Of a DNA stretch of 64,000 bases, positions 57,040 through 64,000 are shown one piece after another. Below the pieces are notes generated by a model, which saw only the letters and a list, made by a program, of their open reading frames with translations, was not told where the DNA came from and searched no databases. Each line of letters opens with the position of its first letter. Within the stretch, counting starts at the first letter, position 1. The position numbers and the translations under genes were made by a program. The stretch is from Turritopsis dohrnii (lineage: Eukaryota > Cnidaria > Hydrozoa > Anthoathecata > Oceaniidae): contig BQMF02000062.1 in assembly GCA_027922465.2 (NCBI GenBank), positions 992,001 through 1,056,000 of the forward strand. The letters run 5' to 3'.

Positions 57040-57268
57040 AATAATAATAATTACGATGGCTCTGAAGGGTCATGTTATTTTTTTTATTTTTTTTACAATA
57101 ACATTTAATTCTTTCAAAAAAAACCTTTTGTTTCTCTAAAAAAAACTTTTATTTCAAAAAAAACTTTTATTTCAAAAAAAAAGTTTGTTTCAAAAAAAAA
57201 AGTTTGTTTCAAAAAAAATTTTTTTTTCGAAAAAATTTTTTTTTGCACGTGCGCAGCTTAGTTAAAAT
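57040..57268. repeat. simple-sequence tract (AAT)n and TTTCAAAAAAAA iterations
   Basis: ataataataataataataat at about 57032-57052, then repeated tttcaaaaaaaa/aaacttttattt units to 57240. Read on the minus strand, this is the low-complexity 3' tail of the LINE at 60023-60905, separated from it by the transposon insertion. Confidence 0.6.
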
Positions 57269-57515
57269 TATGGAAGCCGATAAGGGTCAGTCGGAAAAAA
57301 AAATCTGTTGGCTAAAAAAAAAAATTTACCTGCGGAAAAAATATTTTCTGTCGCGGAAAAAGTTTTAAAGCAGCAAAAGTTTTTTTCTGAGAGAAATAAT
57401 TTTTTTTTTCTGTGAAAATGTTTTTGGAGGAGAAAAAAAATGTCGTGGCGTAAAATATTTTCTCTCATGTCATTTAACAGCGCTTCAAGCGAGACCTTTC
57501 ACATTGTTTGTAAAC

Positions 57516-58430
57516 ATGTATTGCTTTCGATGTGGAAGTGAACTGAAAAGTGATGATGTTTTTTGTGGTTGTTGCGGAACAAAACAACGATACAATGAAG
57601 AAATACCAATGGATTTGAAATCTGAAGAAGAGATCATAAAGCATTATCATTCAAAGGGATACCAATATAACATTATTCTACAATTTCTAAGCAAGTATCA
57701 CTCCATAAATCTAAGTCTGTCAAGTTTCAAAGTTTCGAGTTGAGAAAGACAGATTTCCCTGTCAATGAAGATCTAGTCAGAGAAATAATAAGAAGAGAAT
57801 TACAGGGCCCTGGATCTTTACTTGGCTATCGTAGAATGCAGTGTAAACTTCGATGTACTTACCAAATAAATATCTCCAGAGATAAAGTTATGGCCATTTT
57901 AAGAGACCTGGATCCAGAAGGAACAAAAAGAAGAAAATCAAGACGATTAAAGAGACGTGTTTATTTCTGTTCTGGTCCTGACGCAGTTTGGCATATTGAC
58001 GGGTATGATAAACTAAAACCGTATGGTCTACCTATTCATGGTTGCATAGACGGATTTTCAAGAAAAATTCTTTGGCTTAATGTTTGTAGAAATAACAATG
58101 ATCCTTTATGGAACAAGTGAAAGAAACTCTAAAAGCTCCATTTAACGTACGAACCGACTGTGGGACAGAAAACGGCATTTTAGCTGCTTTGCAATGTACT
58201 CTGACAAATAACGAAAAAGGTCATACATACGGAAAGTCAGTAAGTACGGAAAGTCAGCGGTGTGTCTGGAGTACCCAATCAATTGTATTTTTTGCCACAA
58301 ACTAAAGGTTTCGAGAACAAAGGCATTACTGTTTATGATCAGGAACTGAAACACTTGGAAAATGAAATAGAACTTATGAAAAATGCAGAAGAGGGAAGAA
58401 ATTTAGAGAATGAAGATTTGTTAGATTAGC
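57516..58430 (+). pseudogene. integrase-core (DDE, IS3EU-like) transposase, frameshifted
   Basis: The first frame starts MYCFRCGSELKSDDVFCGCC, a four-cysteine zinc ribbon, followed by a helical segment (EEIIKHYHSKGYQYN). After a frame change near 57735 comes LLGYRRMQCKLRCTY, an HTH-like linker of the integrase family. The catalytic core start is near 57990 (AVWHIDGYDKLKPYGLPIHG, then CIDGFSRKILWLNV). A second frame change near 58100 leads to VRTDCGTENG with the second aspartate. The region where the catalytic glutamate (usually in a QRIE..W motif) is expected is decayed (STESQRCVW). The type recalls IS3EU/rve-related cut-and-paste transposases common in aquatic invertebrates. That family name is from memory and not verified. 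Confidence 0.75.
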
Positions 58431-58566
58431 TACTTCAATTACATTGTAGACGAGTTAACCCTGGAATATCCACCGAGAGATTGGATTCAGGCAAAGATTA
58501 TGTACACTAGGATTATGAATCAGTTTTAACATCTTTTGAAATCTTTAATGGTAGAAATTTTTGGAC

Positions 58567-58656
58567 GTACTAATTTTCACACAGAAGCCCGAAAATGCGC
58601 GAAAATTAGTATCAAAATTACGCGCAACCGTTCCTGCGTGAAAATTAATAAGGTAA
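58567..58656. repeat. 90-bp inverted-repeat fragment
   Basis: gtactaattttcacacagaa and cgtgaaaattaataaggta form imperfect inverted ends around a GC-richer centre with gcgcgaaaattag. Nested within the two-gene transposon. Confidence 0.5.
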
Positions 58657-59105
58657 TGGGAATGTTTATGTCACACATACTTTCTTTGTTTACTTTTTCA
58701 TGATATTTGAATAGATACTAAAACGCCCAACAAACTATGGGATTTATCCACCACATACATGAAAGACAGATTTTTTTTAAAAAAAACAAGTATACATGAA
58801 AAATGTCTAAACAAAATAAAACGTAAAAAATGAAGAAAGAAACTGTGGAGGTCCCACAATGAACTTAGAAATTGTTGCAGATGCCATTAAGAAACAAACA
58901 TAAGTGCATCCTTGGTATAATACCACTCATTATGTGTAGATATTGGTCACTTCATCTAACTTTTTAAGTTTTAAGACAAAACTTCTTGCCCATACCAACC
59001 AGTTCAAATAACAAAACTAACCACTGGACTGATTATCATTGAAATAAAAAGTAAAAGAACAAAATTTATAACAAAAAAATATCAATGCTTCTAGATCAGT
59101 GACTA

Positions 59106-59802
59106 TCAAATGTCTTTGAAATCCTTGGCCTTCCTGAAACGCCATTCTAATGAATCTGTCAGAAGGCAGACATACAGGTCGATTTTTGAGTAAGGTTTCC
59201 CTAAATAATGCTTGTATTCTCCAATTGTAAACTTCTTATTAGAACCTGGGATATTTTCTACAATACGAAGAAAGTCTGGATAAACAAGTGTGTAACTATC
59301 CAAGCTACAAAAGTATTGATCATTTTCCGAAATTTTTTTGAGTGCAGCTTTCAAGACATCGTTAACCATAAAATTTTCACAAACAAGCACTGGCAGTTTA
59401 CTCCCACGTTTCTTTGATAGATGTCCGTTCTTATCAGAGTGTACTACTCCTACATTTATTTTAACTTCACTCCTCCATCTTTGTCTCCAATCCTGATCTT
59501 TTCTGTTGCATATTAACATTTGCATTAACTTCAGTACTACTGCTGGTCTTCTTTCCCTCCTTAATAAATCCTGATCTTTTATGTTGCACATGAGCTCTAA
59601 AGGTTTTAAGATTGTGCAAAACCTTTTCTTTTTCTTCTTCTTCTTTTACGTTTAATTCCTTCTTTTCAATCTTATTTCCGCAGGTTGTACAGAATATGTC
59701 TAATAACCTGACAGCAACTCGACATTTTCCACAGAAAGCTATGTTTTTACAGTTTGCAGCTAGGCTGGCATTTATTTTGATAAAAAAATTATTGCTAAGC
59801 AT
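59106..59802 (-). pseudogene. zinc-ribbon accessory protein of the transposon, one frameshift
   Basis: The minus-strand ATG at 59800-59802 starts MLSNNFFIKINASLAANC. A zinc ribbon follows (CGKCRVAVRLLDIFCTTCGN), then a charged linker (KEEEEKEKV) with a repeated QHKRSG/QQKRSG phrase. After a one-base frame change near 59475 comes a conserved-looking C-terminal domain: VKINVGVV, RGSKLPVLV, YFCSLDSYTLVYPDFLRIVE and YLGKPYSKIDLYVCL. I do not know a defined function. The shared ribbon and the location inside the TIRs suggest a transposition cofactor or regulator. It could also encode a captured host-derived domain. Confidence 0.7.
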
Positions 59803-60022
59803 GCGCGGGCGCCATCCATAAAAATATTTTTTTCGATCAGAAAAATAATTTTTCGTAGGAACATTTTTCAGTTTTTTTTTCAATTATCAATTTTCGAAGT
59901 TTCCTTAAAAATTTTTTTCGCGGCAAAAATAATTATTTTTCCAAAAAAAATGTTTTTCGGCAGGTAAATTTTTTTTCCCCAGAAGATTTTTTTTCTCCGA
60001 CTGACCCTTATCGGCTTCCATA

Positions 60023-60905
60023 CCATGTAGTACTTCTTGCAAAAATTGACGAATTTCTTGTGATCTTGGATTGATCGAAAGTTAGGTGGGAGGTCATTGA
60101 ATGTCCGGCTGATAGTATACTGGAATGAGTTGGTGATGTTGCATGGTTTGATTTTGTATCGTGTCTCTATTGGTGTTCTTAGTGACCTAGGTCGATCCAT
60201 AAAAGTACATTTTAGACTTTCTGTCCAGGTATCATTGTAAAGGGACTTGTGGGCTATCTTAGATGTTGCCAAGTCAATTCTTTCACGAATTGGTAGCCAT
60301 TTTAGGTTAATTATTTCTGCAAAGCCACCGAATCTGCTATAGGTGTAACCAGAGAGTGAGTTTTGGAGTTTCTGCATTCTGTTAATGAGGTAACAGGGTG
60401 CTTCTGCAAAAATTACACTGCAATAGTCCATTTTTGATAATATCAGCATTTCTGCTAATTGTTTACGTAAATGAAATGGAGTAAGTTTTTTAATTTTGAT
60501 GAGGGGTCGAAAAGCGGAATAGGCTGATTTGAATGTTGTGTTGATGTGGTCGTCCCATGTAAGCTTTTGGTTGAAAGTCACTCCTAGTATTTTTGACTTG
60601 CTGATGCGTTCGAGTTTAAATGTCATTTAGATTGATCTCGTATGTGTTGGCATCATTGAGGTGGTGTTTTGCCAAGATATTGGGTGTAGCGAACAACATA
60701 GTTTTTGTTTTTGATTGGTTAAACGCCAGATTATTTGATTTGGAACAATTTGATAGTGTTTGTAGGTCTTGCTCTAAGCTTTTTGCGAGTGATATCAACT
60801 GATTAGATTTTGCGTGCCCATATATGTTCATGTCATCAGCGTATTGAAGACAAGAGTTGGTAAGTTCAGCTGATATCTGGCTGCCCTGGGGTACTCCGTA
60901 AGAAA
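60023..60905 (-). pseudogene. LINE 3' half (reverse transcriptase C-terminus)
   Basis: Minus-strand frames read YGVPQGSQISAELTN and LQYADDMNIYGHAKS (60800-60905), then LAFNQSKTKTMLF, LGVTFNQKLTWDDHI, LLIKIKKLTPFHLRKQLAEM-like text and LPPNFRSIQDHKKFVNF, ending KKYYMV at the transposon boundary. The block usually separating PQGS from YADD is shortened, and a frame change occurs near 60625. It is 5'-truncated. Its stop codon and tail lie on the far side of the inserted element (57268 and below). Confidence 0.85.
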
Positions 60906-62079
60906 TATATATAATATATATCTATCATCACATGTTGATGGAAAATCGGGCCTATGACCGAAATCTGTTAAAAGCCCCAAATACCTCTTGTTACTCTGGT
61001 AGTTACCTCATAGATGTGGTGTAGCAATACGTTCATCATACGTCCATGTTTCCCTTATGATTCAGTAATACTACACAAACTACAAACATGAAACGACAAA
61101 ACACAAAAGCTAAAATGAAGTTTTTATATGGACACGCGAAACTTATTTTTTATCTATATACTGTACGGATTTCGAATTTATTTTTTAATTTTGGATAAAT
61201 TTTTTTTCTTCTGAATTTTTTTAAAAATGACTTTCTGATAATGTTATGTCTTCATTGCTGTAGCACATTCGAATGTCATTAATGTGCTTCGGTGGTTCGA
61301 GTCCAAATAATATCTAAATCAGCGTATAAGTATATATAACCAATCTTCTCGAGGATGGCCACATTGGAATTTTCAGTCGTAAACAGTTAACACCCCGCCC
61401 ATCATTAAAAAAAAACAAACTCTCACAAGTTTGTTTTTTTCAGAATTATGAACAATGATCATGAACGTACACATACGTTAAACTGTGGTATAAACGTGTT
61501 GTGAACGGTCGTTAACGATAAGCCTCGTCACTAAAATCGATTCAAATCGGATTGTTCGTGACTCAACGAACATATTTGCCGAGAATATGTTCCTACCTAC
61601 TATCACTTTCAGCAATAAAGTACTTATTGATATCATTTTGCTGAACAATCAATTTACATAAAAGGAAATTTTGTCTTCTACGGAAATTTGGGGAATCTGG
61701 TTCAAAATGCTTTGAAAATGGGAGGAAACTCCTAATTTCTCGAACACAATGCAGACGCGACGAAAACCAAAATGTGACGCGACATGTGAGAAGAACAGAT
61801 TGAAGAATGAATAACAAATGTTCATGTCTTTCTTCGAAAACATTTGAAGGTTGATAGCAGAGAAAATAAAGATTTGATTTTAAAAACCGTTCATCATTAC
61901 AATTATTCATTCATTACTTCGATCAACTTAATTCAAATTGAAAAATCGTTCATCACGACGTTTGAATTCATCTTTCCGTCGCGTCGTCTCTACCTTTTCT
62001 GCCGGGTGAAAGCATTCATTCGGTGCGTTAAGCTCTCTCACCAACCGTCGTACCGTCCAATATGTCGTCAAGTCAACCA
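60906..62079. other. spacer and IPO7 3' flank
   Basis: No gene supported. A box B-like ggtggttcgagtcc near 61292-61305 lacks a partner box A. AT-rich. Confidence 0.4.
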
Positions 62080-63966
62080 TCATGAAAGATTGCCACCAAA
62101 TTGGAAATTACTGGGAACGTTTGTCACGTTAAACGTATATCCACCTTGCTCTTGAATTTTTCTTGATTCTGCAATAAACAAAAAGATAGTTTATAGTTGG
62201 GGTTCCAGTGTAAAGAGATGTTTTCATAGAAGCTAAAAAAAGACCTTTTTCTACCTCGAGTATGAAGAAAACACAAATATTTTTTTTTAAAAAAAAAAGA
62301 AAAGGAAACTCAAAATATATACAAACAAAATTTCGCCTAATCAAACCAGCTGGCGTTTCTGTACGAACTAAGAGATACCATAGAACTGATAGGAGAAGGA
62401 GAAACTTAATAAGGTGTTTAACTAGAAGTTCCGGGAAAGTGTATTTGTTAGGTTTACACACACTCATATAGATCTGCAATTGAATGCTACGTGGAAACGA
62501 CACGAGGAAATCACGTGACAAAAAGACAACACAACCGACCTAACTTCTGATGACGCTGAATACCGCCGTTGATGATCGCTTGTACGGCATTTCTCTGAGG
62601 TTCTGTTAATGCTGTCGTCATCATCGAAAATAACTGACTGTCCACAGACTGTAAAGCTGAAACAATGTCGAGTGAAAAACATTGAAAAAGCCATCCGAAA
62701 AGATAAAACTAAATTTGGCAATTGAATCTGTAAATAGTTTTTGCTGATAATAGCTAAATATATTGGATGCTTGAGTTTACCTTGGGGTCTTCAGGGAACT
62801 GAAAATTGTTCGAAAGAATTTACATTTGCCTCTCAAAATAATCCAAAAAAGTCTTCACATTTTCATGACACATATAATCTAGCCTGCAAACTTTATTTAC
62901 GTGAGAGTAGACATAACAACTACCTTCAAATGTCGTCTTAAATGTAATGTACTCGTCGACGTATGGATTATCGTCAATAGGAGTGGTAAATAAATCCAGT
63001 TCGTTCGCCCAATCATCATCGTCAATGTCAAATACTTTATTCTCCTACGCAGAAGTGAATGTGAAAAGCAAAAAATGAGTGTGGTCAACTTTCCCACAAA
63101 TCAATCCAAATAATCGATGCAGTAAAATTCAATAAAAAATACAGTGAATTTGCAAGGAACCGTTCAAGCACACGAAGAGCATTTCAGCGGATAAACTGTA
63201 AAAACATACCTTTTTTTTCAACATTTCGATGTATTTTTGACCTTCTTCATCATACTCATCGTCTGAATCATTGAGCTCTTCTACACAAGAGTACAGAATA
63301 CTATTAAACTATAGAATACAGTGAAAGAAGAAGAAACTCAGCTCACAAACAATTTGGATGATAAACAAGCAACTGATAGTTAGCATATAAAATCTTACCT
63401 TCCTCGGCTTCTTCCTCTTCTTCTTCTCCTTCCTTTTCCAGTTCTAAACCAATGTACATTACGTACATTACGCATGCCAGTTAAAATGAATTTTGTAAGT
63501 AAAAAATTACAACAAACTCAATCAACACACTAGGCATTGAAGAATACCAGAAACGAAAAGAATATAGAATAGGTTTTTCTTTCTTTTGAAACGTGAAAAC
63601 GAGAGAACTTACTCTCGTACATATTGTTGAGACCATCAAAAATGGTTATCAAGCCCGGCAGAAATTGCGTGGAAAACATTTTAATGGAATCTGGGCGTTG
63701 TTGGGGTGGTAAAGACAAGAGGGTGCAAATACCAAGGATGTATACTTTCCGATCGTGCATCCTAAAATGAAAGTATAGCAATTTGCAATAATGAACATTT
63801 TACAACGATTTCTTCGTAGCGACATTAAGTTGTACCCTAAGAAACAGTCTGTATCGTTCAGCCAAGTTGATAAGAACTGGGCAGTTACACCCTGTGGTGT
63901 GTTTGGTGTCTGCATCTCAAGGTGGGACAGCACCAAAAGAGGGTTGTTGATCAAGCAGGCAATTAT
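62080..63966 (-). CDS. IPO7: importin-7 (RanBP7/IPO8 family), C-terminal part
   Basis: Nuclear import receptor that carries ribosomal proteins, histones and signalling proteins through nuclear pores with Ran. Seven exons of the 3' end are visible: 63836-63966, 63613-63761, 63399-63443, 63210-63280, 62924-63045, 62540-62656 and 62080-62168. The gene continues right of the window. They contain TAQFLSTWLNDTDCFLG, MHDRKVYILGICTLL, the acidic loop typical of this family (GEEEEEEAEE, NDSDDEYDEEG, DIDDDDW), NPYVDEYITFK, TALTEPQRNAVQ and the C-terminal QEQGGYTFNV. All exon phases agree except the 122-bp exon, which has one base too many near 63000, putting WANE and LDLFTTPIDD in different frames. IPO8 is the alternative name for the same family. 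Confidence 0.93.
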
Positions 63967-64000
63967 CTAACAATAGAGTAATTATTATTTTGACTTTACA

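Larger units (their letters stand above)
57269..60022. mobile_element. 2.75-kb TIR transposon with two convergent zinc-ribbon genes
   Basis: The 27 bases at 57269-57295 (tatggaagccgataagggtc...) are exactly complementary to 59996-60022, and weaker A/T-rich similarity extends further in. TA dinucleotides flank the ends. Inside, a DDE/integrase-type transposase runs on the + strand (57516-58430) and a second protein runs on the - strand (59106-59802). Each begins with a CxxC...CxxC zinc ribbon. It inserted into the very 3' end of a LINE. Both frames are broken, so this copy is inactive. Confidence 0.85.

Noticed and set aside
57268..57468. Phe/Lys-rich minus-strand protein
   Set aside because: Low-complexity A/T tract at the left end of the two-gene transposon.
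61285..61310. tRNA gene from a box B-like ggttcgagtcc
   Set aside because: No matching box A or stems upstream at the right distance.

Overview
The window is animal nuclear DNA. Every confident gene is built from short exons with GT-AG introns, and the gene set is metazoan: a Cys-loop neurotransmitter receptor, a tetraspanin, EDF1/MBF1, a collagen galactosyltransferase, ANKRD45, ZNFX1 and importin-7. The strongly AT-rich background, small introns and many short inverted-repeat transposons suggest an invertebrate, most plausibly a cnidarian. The phylum is an inference from overall character and cannot be proven here.

Layout. (1) 0.25-4.0 kb, + strand: C-terminal five exons of a nicotinic-type receptor subunit, with transposons in its introns. 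(2) 4.1-9.7 kb: no host gene; nested MITEs, a tRNA-like SINE head and SINE copies. (3) 9.77-12.2 kb, +: complete five-exon tetraspanin. (4) 13.5-22.4 kb: a dead PIF/Harbinger transposase, an element packed with nine GCGGCCGC palindromes inserted in another element, several fold-back and pogo-like MITEs, and one unrecognised single-pass membrane protein gene (19.3-20.0 kb, -). (5) 22.6-27.9 kb, -: EDF1 (six coding exons, 148 aa). (6) 29.6-34.8 kb, -: procollagen galactosyltransferase (13 exons, 611 aa), head-to-head with (7) ANKRD45 (35.1-36.7 kb, +, three exons, 202 aa). (8) 37.9-47.3 kb, -: ZNFX1, an RNA helicase with NFX1-type zinc fingers. (9) 48-61 kb: retrotransposon fragments, a 4.1-kb long-TIR element with four tandem 742-bp units, and a 2.75-kb TIR transposon carrying two convergent zinc-ribbon genes. 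(10) 62.1-64.0 kb, -: 3' part of importin-7, running off the right edge.

The host genes do not form a pathway. They are housekeeping or signalling genes separated by transposon-rich spacers. The only clear regulatory link is the shared 326-bp divergent promoter between the galactosyltransferase and ANKRD45. ANKRD45 and ZNFX1 are convergent.

The most unusual material is mobile: the two-gene zinc-ribbon transposon at 57.27-60.02 kb, the GCGGCCGC element at 14.83-15.50 kb, a modular MITE family whose internal motif changes in concert from copy to copy, and the tandemly expanded long-TIR element. Among host genes, the C-terminal RZ-type finger of ZNFX1 has lost a normally conserved Cys-Gly, which is replaced by a run of aspartates.
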